NCBI GenBank assembly: GCA_006503535.1
Contig: QYRS01000010.1
Location: 2,046,001 to 2,110,000 of the forward strand
Length of the DNA stretch: 64,000 bases
Source: Arthrinium phaeospermum
Taxonomy: Eukaryota > Ascomycota > Sordariomycetes > Amphisphaeriales > Apiosporaceae
Direction: 5' to 3'
Below are positions 9,703 to 22,243 of this stretch, piece after piece. The notes beneath the pieces are model-generated. The model was not told the origin of the DNA and ran no database searches. It saw only the letters and a list, made by a program, of their open reading frames with translations. How positions within the stretch are numbered: the stretch's first letter is position 1; every line of letters starts with the position of its first letter. Position numbers and translations under genes: made by a program.

Positions 9703-11981
9703 TCAAAGCCGTCTTCGCTTCGACCTGATGGCCTTGGGAAAAGGCAACTTCAGGATCCGCTCGGCCGCGTGCTCCGACGCCGCGACAATCATGGCCGACG
9801 GATTGCCCGTCATCATGCCCGGGAAGATGGACGCATCCACCACAAACAGGTTCGCCGTGCCGTACACCTTGGTATCGGCATCCACTACTGCCGTGCCGTT
9901 GGGCTGCCGCCCATCATCGAGGCCGATCTTGGCCGACCCGATCCAGTGATTGGATCCACGCGAGTCCGGTGTGGCGGGGATCTTTAGGGTTGATCGTGAC
10001 AGTCAGTGGACTTCATCGTTTTAAGCATTATCGAGGTGAAGCACAAGACATTCGTAAATGGTGGGAGAGAATTGTATTGATAAAACCAGTTATCACTCAC
10101 TGAGTTCACATAGTGCGTCGCTGTCTCATTCGGAGCGGGGCGAATCCAGGTCAGATTGGAGATCGACTTGAAGTAGCCCTGCACCTTCTCGAGGCCGGCG
10201 ATGACGGCAGCCTTGTCCGCATCGTTATGCAAGTATGGCGCGGTCGTGGCTTGCATATTGAGCAGCTTGTTGATGGACAAGCGGCCTCGCGACTGCGCTC
10301 CAGTACCAAGATATTGAGTGATGGTCATTGATGCTTTTCAACAATACGGGATGATCAGTTGAGCTGTTTCCGCGTACGATTCCATTTCACCATGCAGCAT
10401 TGACTCACTATTCTTCGCCCCTTCGACGCGCGACTGCCAATGCAGATGCCGGTCGATGCCATCGGTACCGTGGATGATTTCCCAGAACTGCGTGTGCGTG
10501 AGCTTCATCTACTACGAAACGCTTTTGGCATGGGCTTATACTTACGATTGGCCCGAGATTGGGCGCAGCCTGGGTTAAGATACCGGTTCGGTTTTCTTGG
10601 GATGTTAGCCAAGACTCCAAAAACACCTATCACTGTCGCTCAGGTCTCACCTAGGTACTGCGCCTTGTCGTCTGCGTTGGGCGTATCCCAAGCAGCGTAA
10701 AAGTCATAGAATACAACCTCAGGATGGGCAATCTCGATATCAGTCTAGACCATTCGTTAGAAAGGAGCGACAACCATGGATTGCGCACTGCGCTTGGCAC
10801 ACCCACTCCGACGTGGTCATCCAAATTGTGTCCCACAGGTAGACTAATCCATTCGTCCGACGCGATCATGGTGTCGCCATCTGTCGAGTTCTTGACCACG
10901 TTCAATTGGTCTGTTGGGCCAATGCCACCTGTTGGTCCTTGTCAGACATGACCCTTTTCCAAGAGGCAAGTCAAATACAGTAGCGATTTTCAAGGGTTCT
11001 TACTTCTGAAAAGGACCTTTGCGGATCCATAGGTGCCGGCCGATACGATGACGCGACCTGTCTTACTCTTCACGTTGATAGTGCCAACATTGGCAGAAGG
11101 GCCTCCACATTCAATCTGTACTCCGGTAACGTAGTCACCGGTACGCGTCACCCGGCGCACAGTGGTGTTCATCCACAGCGTGAACTCTTTCCGGCGACTC
11201 GCGGTGACCAGGTACGTGGCCAGGGGCCCACCGCGCTCGGCATGTTCGAACATGTTAGTAGCGTGGCCGAAGGTCCAGTTCTTACGATCCGGGTGATCGT
11301 TGGGCACGATCGAGGTCCATCCGTTCGCCGTCAGCCCCTTGCTCAGTACATCGAAGCCTTGTTGCAGGTAGAGCTTCCCGTCTAGACTCGGGACCGTGGT
11401 GCCGGGGATGCGGGCGAATACCCTGTCGGTGGCGCCGGCAAGATCGGGCGACTTCCATCCCGCCGGCCACGCATAGTCCCAGTCGTCGGGGTGTGGCTTC
11501 CACCACAACCCGGAGTTTACGGCAGTTCCCCCTCCCAATAAGCACCCGCTCATGTAGGGGAAGTCGGCGCATGTGATGTTGGTAGGGTCATGCCAGATCT
11601 GGTTGCTGAGACCTGGAACATCAAAGCGCGTGAGGTTCGTCCCTTCGAGCCATGGCGCCTTCATCGTACCACCCCATAACCCGGTGGATGGTGGACCTTT
11701 CTCCAGCATGAGGACAGTATGGCCTGCTTCGGTCAGTCGGTCGGCCATTGGGATACCCCCTGCACCGGAGCCGATGATGATATAGTCATAAGTCTGGTTC
11801 CATACGGTAACGTCCGAGCACACCTCGGCGGGATGAGAGAAGGCAACCCCGGCCAAGGTCGCCCATGGGTGGACAACTATAGTAGGTCAGCAGAAGGCTA
11901 TCATACAAGGTTGGGCGGATAGGTGTTGATCATACAGAGCACCGCGGCGCATAGAAGCCGGCATGTTGATGCGACGCCCAT
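9703..11981 (-). CDS. Secreted GMC oxidoreductase, cellobiose dehydrogenase-like flavodomain
   Basis: Eight exons: 11981-11936, 11876-11004, 10928-10807, 10744-10651, 10595-10546, 10487-10409, 10333-10101, 9981-9703. All phases close, giving 591 residues. It opens with a signal peptide (hydrophobic about residues 8-25), then the FAD-binding dinucleotide motif GSGAGG (51-56) after TYDYIII, the GMC signature around LLGGGTAVNSGLWW (about 128-140), PVGHNLDDHVG, and a C-terminal block with GSNHWIGSAKIG and VVDASIFPGMMTGNP. The catalytic pair typical of GMC enzymes is visible as His511 and Asn559. The GHNLDDHVG and NRTGILTQAAPNLGP blocks resemble the flavin domain of cellobiose dehydrogenase (AA3_1). 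No cytochrome or cellulose-binding module is present, so it is probably a stand-alone extracellular sugar/alcohol oxidoreductase. The exact substrate is not predictable here. Confidence 0.9.
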
Positions 11982-13738
11982 AGTGAAGTGTAGGATCCGA
12001 TGATATCAAAGTATGCTTTGTAAACAAGTCGACTTAGCTCTTTCACATACGCCAGTCTCGCGTGACAGTGGATGAGCCACGCTGACCATACTCTAAGCTC
12101 ATCAGATATATGTAGTTAACTGTCGAGCCGGGAGCGGCAATATTTGTATAGCCTACTTCGACAATGCCCCCTCAACGTCGATGTCTGAGACGCAGTGTAT
12201 ATTACCTCGGCGGTCGCCAGTCTGGGTTCATGGTGCATGCAGCAAGGGCTGTATGCAGTTTACCACGTGCCATAGGAGACGAGAGCTTTGATTAGTCCAA
12301 AGGGGTATGAATTGAGGCATGAGGTAATATGCAATACGTTGGCCTGATATATTTAATCTGGGTCGACCCAATGAACAGGGAACGGACGCATCCGCATCCC
12401 CGGACCCAGTGGCTCCTCACTTATTAGCCGACATGCTCAAGATCCTGGGGTGCAGCAAAGGCACGGCTGATCCAGAAGGTCGGCTTGCTGATGTCCAACA
12501 GAAGTGCCGACGAGGCACTTTGGTTGGTGATGCTGTAATGGGCACAGCTGTGCTTGGCTCTACCGGCTGCCAAAGGTCAAATTTCATGACTGCATTGTGC
12601 CGCACTTGGTGAAGCGAAGAAGCGCACGACCGATCCCATCGTAGGCTGGTAGCGAGGAAGTCACTAGTGATTGAGATACTTGCTTCCAGAACTGACCCAA
12701 CACCCACAGCGAGTTCAGCAGTCAATTCGACATGTTGTGCCGCAAGCGCACATTTTGCCTTGCGAACCTTGCGCAAAGGGCGGGCAAAGCGCCTCGTAGA
12801 ACGAAAGAGTTGATCAACGTGCGACGAAACAAGCAATGCACGTCGGCATCATGCATCGTCGATTGCCCAGCATAGGCGTTGGCGCGCATGTACGAGGAAG
12901 CAAAAAGCGGGAATCCAAGGACCGTGGTTTCTTTTTACAGCTGGCGTAGAGGAGACTCGACTGGAATGGCTCGTTTGATTGGCCTAACCCATTGCAATGT
13001 CGCCTGTGTGCCCAAGACATTCAGAAGTGCGTCGCCGGCTTCAAATCCATTGCTTGTTTGGTACTCCGTAGTCTCACGCAATCGAGCGATTCGGGATGAA
13101 CTTCGATGTCCACTGACTGGTAACGTACGGTACATTAGAGGAGCCCGAATGGTCCATCCAATGCCATGCGGCTCTTGTGACGATTGACGCGAGATGGAGT
13201 GGCCTGGAAGCAAAATAGCGGGACGGGTGTCAGGTACTAAGCCTTGAATATAAGGGGACGTCCCGGTAGCCGCGGTGGCAGCGGTGAGCCCCTAAAAAGA
13301 CAAGGCCCCTTAGCAGCATGCTAACCTAAGCAGCCGCTCTTCAGAATCTTTCCCAATGGCCGACGGGAGGCCCACTGTTTCATTCACCGAAACTTTCGAC
13401 CTCGAGCACTCAGTCTGAGACACGTTAAACTTGAACTTCATACAAGGGGGACAGCATTGTTTCTGTTCGACCGGGGAGAAAAGACAGGGCAAGCGAAGTG
13501 CAAGAGAGAAAAAGGTGGCTTCTAAACATCAATCAATTCCTCCTAGACTTTTTTGTGTGCTACACACCAGTCCATTCGTCAATTGCGTTTTACCCGACCC
13601 CTCCCCAATCTGATCGCCGGAGCCAGAAAGCCTTGTCACTCATTACTTGGCCCCCCGAAAAAAAGCTTGTGGTCACTGACGGTTGTTGCATCCGAACTAG
13701 CGGTCATCTCATCCCTACATAGACTCTCTCACGCTCCA
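11982..13738. other. 1.75-kb divergent intergenic region, no gene seen
   Basis: This lies between the GMC gene start (minus) and the HIT-type gene start (plus). Frames up to 139 codons (minus strand, 12417-12836) show no family resemblance. Both promoters must lie here; no clear TATA or operator was identified. Confidence 0.45.
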
Positions 13739-14713
13739 ATGGGATTGAGCATGACAGTGACGGCGCTGAGCGAGTTCGACGTGCTCGCCGAGTTCGACCA
13801 GCGCGTCTCCAAGGGCGTCATATTTTACGACAATGAACCCAAGATCCAGGTCCAGGAAGTTGACGGGTACAAGGTCGGTGACCCTGTCAATTGGGAGAGA
13901 CTTCTTCTCCTCCCCGAACCTTCAAACTGTTGTCGCTGACATTCTGCATAGTTTGAATTTGCCGTCACGGACGCCATAAGTAAAAAGCCGTACATCAAAA
14001 ACAACGAAGATGAGCCCAGCAAGCAGTGCCATGCGAGGCGGCCGTCGCGGCCCGGCTACTTCCCCGGGTCCGACATTGACGTCTCGGGCTACGAGATGGC
14101 CGACGTCAGCGACACGCACTGCGTCGCCTTCAACAAGTTCTGCATGTACCGGCCGCACCTGCTGCTGCTGACGCTGGACGGCTACCGCCGCCAGTACGAC
14201 CCGCTGAGCCTGTGCGACATGCAGGCGGCGCGGCAGATGCTCGAGACCATGAACTGGCACCACTTCATGTTCTTCAACTGCGGCAAGGAGGGCGGCTGCT
14301 CCCGCCTCCACAAGCACATGCAGCTGGCGCCCCTGTGCCGGAACCGCCTCAAGCCCTGGCCCGAGACGACCGCGGGCGACGTCAACGTCAAGACGCCGTA
14401 CCAGTACATCCTGCGGCGATTCGAGAACGATTTGGGCCCCAAGCAGATCCACGACCTGTACGACCAGATGATGGTCGAAGCGCGAAAGATCTTGCGGATC
14501 GACCCAGCCTCGTCTGAGCACGTCCCTCACAACGTCGCCCTGGGCCGCAACTGGATATTGGTGATCCCCCGGCGGAAGGCCGGCGTCAACGGTGCTTACG
14601 CCAACACCCTGGGCTTACTAGGCATGGTCTCGGTGGCCAACGATGCAGAGCTGCGGTGCTGGCTCGACCAGGGCCCCATCGAGGTTCTGAAACAGCTGGG
14701 CGTGCCCAGATAG
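13739..14713 (+). CDS. Ap4A phosphorylase (ATP adenylyltransferase, HIT-like)
   Basis: Exons 13739-13873 and 13952-14713 encode 298 residues. The intron GTCGGT..GCATAG is phase 0 with a CTGAC branch site. The protein carries the family's nucleotide-binding core: NKFCMYRPHLLLLT (about residues 106-119), MNWHHFMFFNCGKEGGCSRLHKHMQL with the HxHxQ triad at His165-His167-Gln169, and the C-terminal VPHNVALGRNWILVIPRR block. In yeast, Apa1/Apa2 enzymes cleave diadenosine tetraphosphate phosphorolytically to ATP and ADP in the cytosol. At 298 residues it is slightly shorter than those proteins. A second ATG (MTVTALSEF, four codons on) is an alternative start. Confidence in family is high; in vivo substrate range is inferred. 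Confidence 0.88.
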
Positions 14714-15128
14714 ACCGGATTGGGCGCTAAGCGGAGGGGAAAATAGAGGATGCGCGTCTTTCTTGTAGATGAATTGCTGTGTATGTACTTACTTTGGCGG
14801 GTGCTGGCTCATGATATCCCATAGACAAGAATGTGTAATAGATCTGGTTCTTCATGGCGATATGCGATTTCGGGGCGGTTTGCGGTTTTCGCGGGATGCT
14901 GATTGTTGATGTCTCAGTTTAGTTCGGGGGTTGTGAATGGATCGGCAAGTGGTTTAATGGGGGATGCAAATGAGTGTTTGGCTGGGCCTGGAATGCGTCA
15001 GATGAAATGTTTATCAGCGTCAAGGTGTATATAGATGCTGGTCACGATCGAAAGCAAGATGGTTGGAGTGGATCAATCGACGCAGTCTATTCGGTTTTAA
15101 GGGAAGTCGTTGACCGAGAGTCATCAGC
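14714..15128. other. Intergenic, no gene seen
   Basis: This holds the 3' flank of the Ap4A phosphorylase gene and the promoter of the Ser/Thr-rich protein gene. GT/TG-rich stretches around 14860-14960 have no coding signal. Confidence 0.4.
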
Positions 15129-18100
15129 ATGCACCGCCATGGAGCGCTCGCGACCCTGCTCTCGAGCCTTGCCGGCACCTTCGCAGTATCGTGCTATCCT
15201 GATCGATGCCTGAACAGTATGTATCCAGCCGCTCATGAGTATTTGGTTACTAGCAACTGATCTTCTCACGTCAGGGGTCGATTGCGGAGAGGGTTGCATC
15301 GCCGATTGCGCCCGGCATATTGCGGTCACAGTCACACCCCCAGCAGTGTACGGTCTTCTACCATACTCTCTACTATATTACCCAATACCGGTTCATATTG
15401 ACATGCCCGATATAGAACTCTCACCAGCACCACGACCATTTACTCCCAGCTCGGCGCAAACGCTTCCCTAATTGGCCCCGAGAGCACCGCGGTGAACGCT
15501 GCACCAGACTGTCAACAGGTAGCTGGTTTTCCGTTTTGGGCCGCCGTTTGCGATTCCAGGGAGCGGTTTAGGAGTGCATGCTTATGCATAGGGGCTTCTA
15601 TCACGACATCCACAACTTCCACACCCACAATTACCGTGATTGAGACCATCGTGCCGTCGTCACCAATAAGCGGTCCCTCCAAGACCTCCTCCTCGATTGT
15701 CCTGACAAGCAGCGGTCTCAGTCTTCCCACAGAGACAGACTCTTCCGAAATCAGCCCAACAAGTGTAGTTCCGTCTTCGGTTTTGCTTTCGGACCCAACT
15801 GGCGGGGCGAGTAGCACCACTGGCCAGACTACCGCATCCACGACGACAGACAGCGTACCCGTGCTCCTGACCGTCGTGCCCGCCATCCCCGGACCCCCGA
15901 CCAGAAGGAAAAGGCGCTTCTTCGGTGGAAGAAAAGGAGTTAAAAGACAAGATGCGGCGACCGGAGGGTTCATCGATGTCGTGGGCACCGTCGAGACCTG
16001 TAGCGACGGCACCCCCTTCAACATTACCACCGAGGGGCAGCTGACCAGCGACGGGCGAGCTGTCGGCACGCGCTTTGGTGACATCTTCATCCCGTTGGCA
16101 CCGAGGGATGATGGGGTAGATATCTCCACGGAATTCGTAGTCGTTGACTCGGTCCTCCATTGGCAGAACGCGGCATTTTCTGGCGGCGAGGCGGGGTTCT
16201 GCCAGGTCGGCGGCGGCTCTGGTCAGGTCTATGCTACTTTTGCTGAGCGGGACACATGGCCGCCAGGTTGCGACTCGATATCGATCATTGTCTACAAGGG
16301 TGAGCTGCCGTATATAACTTGTCCGTATCATCTGCTGGGCTGGGCTAACACCATTGCAATAGCTCGACAGTGCCGCAGTGGAGTAATTGTCCCAGACGAG
16401 CAAGGGGATGCCATTTCCTCCCCGCGATTATCTTCGGCCATAGCTACTGTGCCTTCGACAACTGAGAATGGCAATACTCTCACAACTTCTACATCGACTA
16501 TAAGCGTCGATACTGATTCCGCGACCTCTTTGGAAGGGGCAACCTCTACGATTGACGCCGGGCAACCGATTGAGACATCGGTTCCCGCAATATCTACTGC
16601 TGGGACGATGTCAACCGAGTCTCCCCCTTTTACTCAGATTTCAGACATGGCACCGACGACATCAACCGGTCAGGTTCTATCAACAGTGATGCAGTCTTCT
16701 TCTGCGGATACCGGGCCTCCTGAGACAACTTCAAGCGGCCTTTTCCCAACTACTACCCCCGGATCTCCTGAGCTTTCATCCTCTTCGATGGACACATCTC
16801 TCTTCCCCGCTTCGACTGAGTCGTCCGTTACGTCTTCAATTTCAGTGTTAAGTGAAGCAACCAATGAATCGGGATCCCCAACATCGGTGGACATGTCCGG
16901 ATCTCCATCTTCAACTACTACATCTCAATCTCCTGTCTCGACCGAGTCATTCATGGCACCTTCGGCTTCAACGATTGGAGATGAGACTAGTGTGACGGTA
17001 TCTCCATCGTCAGTAGAGACGTCCGGATCTTCGTCTTCAACAGATACACCTCCTTCTCCTGGTTCGACCGAATCGCCGATTACATCTTCGCGGTCCACAT
17101 CGAACGAAGGAATCAGTGCTACAGAGCCATCAGTGTCATTAGAGACGTATGCATCTTCATCTTCAGTGTTGAGTATTCCAGCCACACTGGATTCTCCCAC
17201 ATCTACGGTGTCGTCCGGAACTATGGCCAGTTCTCCGTCTTCGGACTTCTCTGAGGATATGCCGACGCAGGCAAGTACCACAAGCTCAGCTTTAAGTCCA
17301 TCCAGCTCTCCAGGACCAACTTCATCTACCGATTACACCGACACATATACCGGCCCGACGCAGTCTTTAGACTTTGTATCGACATCTTCGAGTGCCATTT
17401 CCCCATCAACGTCGATCGAATCATCGTCAAAAGGCTCCTCGACGTTGATTTCTTCCGAACCCATGTCCACGACCAGTGGACCCATGGTAGAAACGAGCAC
17501 AAGCTCGTCGGCGTCTGACACCATAGCTACTTCCACCGCATCACCATCCACTTCTGTAACTATTTCTACATCATCTTACACTTCTGTAATCGCTTCTACG
17601 GCATCATTTACTTCTATTGATGATGTTACAATATCATCCACGACCGAGTCCGAAATAAGCAGTGCCAGTGAGAGTCAAATTCCCACCAGTACGAGCACCT
17701 CCGAAACATCTGAGCCAGTATCTTCACTCTCGATGTCATCAGCGTCACTTCTATCCGCAACAATGACAACATCATCGTCCACCGACTCGGAGACATCTAT
17801 CAGTATCAGTTCTTCAACCGAATCTCCATCATCCTCTTCAGACACCTTCTCCGCCTCTTCCACATCATCCATCTCCTCCGATCTCCCATCCACGACCGAA
17901 AGCACCACAGCTTCCTCCTTCACCTCCTCTTCCACCTCATCCTCCGCCTCCGCCTCCGCCTCCGCAGACCCCCCGCCGCCACCAGGACCGCCGGCCAGCG
18001 GCCACGACTTCTGCCTCATCATCGACGCCCCCGGCGAAGACTTCGACGGCGCCATCGTCATCACCACCGGTTCCACTCTACCCCAATCCCTCACTTTCAA

Positions 18101-18530
18101 ATCCTACGACGACAGCTACACGCCCGCCGCCTACTTCGACCTCGACGGCCCCACGGGCCGGCTAATCCTGTCCTCGTCGCGATCCGCGCCGCCGCCGCAG
18201 GCGCTGGTCCCCTTTCTGCCGCCGCCGCACAGCGACCAGAACGCCGTTCTGCTCGACGCGGCCTCCACCATTGACGCGCAGCCTGATGTGAACATTGAGA
18301 TGACGTGCGTGGCGCCTGCCGGCGACAGCGCTACGAATCCGGCGACGGGCAATCTGGTCAGCGGGGCCGCCATCGAGTGTATGGCGACGGCGCCAACTGA
18401 AGGACGGTATTACGGTGGCGTCTCGTATGGTGATAATACAGAGCTGCTGATGATCGACGATAGCTCCGGGCTCACCCAATACCGGTTCAAAGTGGGGTAT
18501 GAGGATGGCGCCTGCAATCCACCTAGCTAG
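15129..18530 (+). CDS. Large secreted Ser/Thr-rich protein, 4 exons
   Basis: Exons 15129-15216, 15275-15347, 15428-16299 and 16363-18530 give 1066 residues; all phases close. The first exon supplies a signal peptide (MHRHGALATLLSSLAGTFAV) followed by a Cys-rich N-terminal module (CYPDRCLNRVDCGEGCIADC, then CQQ..VCDSRERFRSACLC) whose even cysteine number suggests disulfides. Next come a Thr-rich linker, a KRR/RR basic segment (RRKRRFFGGRKGVKR, a possible proteolytic site), and a folded-looking domain (GTVETCSDGTPFNITTEG to GCDSISIIVYK). A Ser/Thr/Pro-rich stalk of over 500 residues follows, then a C-terminal domain (HDFCLIIDAPGEDFDGAI to GACNPPS). The third intron (63 nt, 16300-16362) is a multiple of three and could be retained. 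The stalk should be heavily O-glycosylated. No GPI-anchor-like hydrophobic tail is seen. Likely a wall-associated or extracellular adhesive protein; function not recognised. Confidence 0.82.
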
Positions 18531-18820
18531 ATGCTGGGTGCATGCGGAAAGTTGTGTCCTGGAGGTTGGAGCCCCTTTTCCGCATATATAGTTGCAGGTT
18601 GAGTACTGTATATACATATGAGTCACAATCAAAAACCGGGGTACGCACATGATTGTGACCAAATCATAGCAGTTCTTAATCTGATTGGATCTTAAGGGCA
18701 ACTTTGATTTACCGAGAATTGAACCACGGTGTGAGCGATTTGATTTTTCATGACAGTTTTAGAAAGTGGTATCTCATCAAACATCGATACATCGTGAAAG
18801 TCCATCGCAATCTCCTCTGC

Positions 18821-21348
18821 TCATCGATTGAGGAACTGATCGACGCCCGCGTTCCCACCACCCAGGCTGTTTAGAATCGTCCCGCCATAGTCGTTATTGT
18901 CATAGAAGAAGTTCTGGTCCAGACCCAGCTCGTCGAACAGGTTGTTCGCCAGCATATTGCTATCGTACATCCAGGCCTCGGTGTGGATCAGTCCAGGGGT
19001 GTGAGGCTGCTGCGGCCATGCGCCCGTACCGACACTAGCACCATGATGACCACCGCCCATCTCGACCCCCTCCATCGCAGCAGGGCCGTCTACAGTCGCA
19101 GTGGCAGCAGCGGCCGGCAGCGGTCCTCTCGGTGCCGAATCGAGTTCCTCTTCTTTGCTTTGCCCTTCCCCGCCCTCCACCTCCTCATCAGACGCTGACC
19201 CATCGTGCTCATGCCTCCGCGTCAGTAGCCCCTCCATGCCCATAGTAGAAACAATTTCGGCCCAGCGCTCGAGCTTGAGGCGGGTGATGCCGATCTTCTT
19301 GGCCGCGAGGTCCCAGATGTTGTGATCCGCGCCGCCCTGGGTCTCGTCCAGCGCGCTCCGGGCATCCTCAAGGCGGGCAACAAGCGCACGCAGGATCCCG
19401 ACGATGTCAAGGTTCAGCTCTGGCTGGGCAAGGATGTGCGACTTGATGGTCAGTGCGGCGGCGGGCACGCCGGGGCGATCCGCGTCCTCCCTGTCAATCA
19501 TCTCGCTTAGGTCGCGACGATCTTGCGGCGACGGCTGCTGCGGCGGGTTTGGAGGGCACGCGTTAGGTGGGTCCATGCTGGAGAGTTTGAACCAACGGGA
19601 TAGTAGCATGACGGCGTTGATGAGCTGTCCACAGAGCGGCATGGTGAGATAGAAGTACTCGAAGACATCGATGGATAGCCAGCACTCGAACCAAGCCTTG
19701 AGGGCGGCGTTGGAGCGATAGAGGAAATCCAGGGTCGAAGGAGCACCAAGGGATAGCGACGTCAGCGAGTTAGAGAGGTCTTCCAATACGGCGGCATCCA
19801 TCTTGGGTGGCTCCCAGAGGCGTAGGGCCGCAGAACACACGTGGATGGATAGTACTCCTGTAAGTCTCGGATTAGCTCATAGTTTCCACGTAGTGCCCAG
19901 ATGCATGGCACGACTCACGATTGCTCCTCAAGTGCCGCGGAATGTGAGCTTTGAACTTGTCTAGTTCCGCCTGGAAAGCACCCAGGTATGCGCTGGTGGG
20001 GGCCCTTGGAATGGCGGGCAGCTCGATCTCGTCCTCCGTTTTGTTGTGTAGGCATGATATCTTATCCGAAAGGCGCTGGATGCGCATCAATTGCACAAGC
20101 AGCAAGTCGGTTTCATACTCGTTGGCGGCCTCCAGCTCCTTTACGCATCGCTCAATGTAGCTGGTATACTTGCCTTGCTCGACTCTCTGGTAAGACAGAG
20201 CGATGCACGAGTTGACGTACCAGGCGCCACAAAGAGCCCTCCGCTCGTCATTCGTTCGTGCTTTGGGCTGTTCCGGGTTCAGCACGAGCAGTCTTGTACG
20301 TTCGTGCAGCCCAGGCGGCCTATTGATACCCAGGTCGGCGCATAAGCTCGTGGCCAGATGGGAAAGGTTGCTCATCTGGCTGTGCATCATGCAATGATAG
20401 TGGTACCACCCGAGGACGAGCAGGATTGCCTGGAGCATCTCGAGTGATCTCTCGGAACGCACAAGCATGTAGTCGGCAATGTGCTTCATGATGCGGAAGC
20501 TCTGCGCTCTCATGGACCTCAAGTGGCGGACCGAGGCCACCATGCGAATCACGATGAATAGGAACGGCTTGGTGGCTTTGAGCTCCTGGGCTGAGATGCC
20601 CGGCGGTAATACCACAAAGGGATAGCTCTGGCTAAGCTTGGTCACGAAGATGGACAGCAAGACGTCGTCATCCTCGACGCTTTCAACGCTCTCGCCGACG
20701 GGGGCGCGACATATGCAGCGCGGTGGGGCATACTGGTTGTAATAGGAAGGGACTGTTTGGTAGGTCTCAGTGAAGTCGGTGCCGGCCGGGGTAGAGCTGG
20801 AGCTGGGTGAGACGGTAGCTCTCTGGGGTTCCGATGGCCGGGGAAAGGTCTCGGAAGGGATGCAGTGGGGATCATCAGCAGGGTTAGGGGGGTTCTTGAA
20901 GGAGGCGGGCACTTCGCCGGCGTTGGTGGCCCGAAGTATCTCAACCAGGCTGTTGAGCCTTTCTTCCAATTGGGCGGTTCTTCTAGAAACAGAACTTGGT
21001 TAGGTAAGAATGGGGAAGGCGTGCAGGTGGCCTCCAGGGTCCTTCTTCTTCCTCCACTGGATGTGTGCACTTACGAGGGCTTGCTTTGCCTCTTTTTTCT
21101 GGGGCGATGAACCTGGTCCAGACAGTCTTTTTCTAGACGTTCACATCTACGATAGAGATCAGCACTCGCCTGCAGGGTTCAACATATATTGTGTAGCAAG
21201 TCTACATGTCTTTCTCTCAGGCCGTGTCTTACCTGTCGCATTTGGAGCCCGATCGTTCATTCGAACGCAAGCATTTGGCTTTGGCAGTGGCACACGGGGA
21301 GCAGGCGGCGCCCCACTTTGCGACTGCCGCACTTTTGGGCCTGTCCAT
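18821..21348 (-). CDS. Zn2Cys6 transcription factor
   Basis: Exons 21348-21233, 21146-21075, 20982-19919 and 19857-18821 encode 762 residues with all phases closing. The N-terminus holds a canonical binuclear zinc cluster, C16-x2-C19-x6-C26-x10-C37-x2-C40-x6-C47, split by an intron just before Cys40. A basic linker (HRPRKKRQSKP) and a short leucine-heptad helix (TAQLEERLNSLVEIL) follow, probably for dimerisation. The middle region (DDVLLSIFVTKLSQSYPFVVLPP; MLQAILLVLGWYHYHCM; LCADLGINRPP) matches the fungal-specific regulatory domain seen in these factors. The C-terminus is Gly/Asp-rich and may activate transcription. It is divergently arranged with the MFS exporter gene across an 895-bp shared upstream region, so control of the exporter and the oxygenase beyond it is plausible but inferred. 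Confidence 0.92.
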
Positions 21349-22243
21349 GCTGGGATGCTGGGACGCTGGGCCGCCTTAGTTTCTAGGTAGCCCAGTATTA
21401 GGTAACGTAGGGCAAGGTACGACGCCCAAGATCCGGCGGTATGGAATGATGATGGTGATGGAAACAGCAGGTGGTGTAAAGGCAGGAACGGGGAATACAG
21501 ATGAGGTCCGTTTCTTGTCAAAGAGGGACTGCAGAATAACTCGGATGCTTCGAAGGGGCATCGGGTTGATGCAGGAGCTGACCGGACTTTGAAGAAATTC
21601 TCCGCTGCTGACGCCAGACTTACGATTGAACCCCTGAACGGGCAAGGGCCTCAGCTAGCCCAGAGACTTGCAACCACAAATGGGTCCGATCCCAATTGCA
21701 GTATTTAAGTACTCCGTACGACGTTGCAAATACTTCATGCCTACCGTGAGGTTTACAATAACTACAGTCAATCCTCATTCCCAAGTTCTGTAGGATCTAA
21801 TACGATTGTCAATTGTATAATCTTATTTCGAGAGGCAGGCTCGTGACGCTACATGCACTCCAGTAGTGTTCGTTCTCCCTGACGTTTTGGGTAGCGCAGA
21901 ATTATCAAAGAGCTGGGTCGGCGAGACGGACTTTACCCAAATCTCCGGTCCCCGTTAATCTAAACGAGCACCTAAACGAGATGCATAATCGCTTCCTATT
22001 GGCCAACGCAGCATGATGTGTGTAGTGGTGTCGGTGTTAGTTGTAGAACCTGAGATTCAAAACAGCATTGTGTTACTTGAAAAGCGCAAATCCCCATCGC
22101 GTTCGCGTTCTTCGTCTCAAGAAAATGGCCATGTTGTGTCCTCCCTCACTTGTGCTCGCACGATCAAGTGCACGAAACCGCAAGCTACTGGTCTCAGCCC
22201 AAGTCTTGCTTGGAGAAAACGGAAATCCTTCCGGGGCAGCGGA
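21349..22243. promoter_or_regulatory. Shared divergent upstream region of regulator and exporter genes
   Basis: An 895-bp non-coding region separates the starts of the Zn2Cys6 regulator gene (minus) and the MFS gene (plus), and should hold both promoters. The plus-strand frame that precedes the MFS start in phase (from 22013) has no convincing protein content, so the MFS start is placed at 22244. A search for paired CGG triplets, the usual Zn2Cys6 target, would be worthwhile; I saw no striking palindrome by eye. Confidence 0.4.

Noticed and set aside
12417..12836. 139-codon minus-strand frame
   Set aside because: No domain, no codon bias, no splice partner; likely chance.
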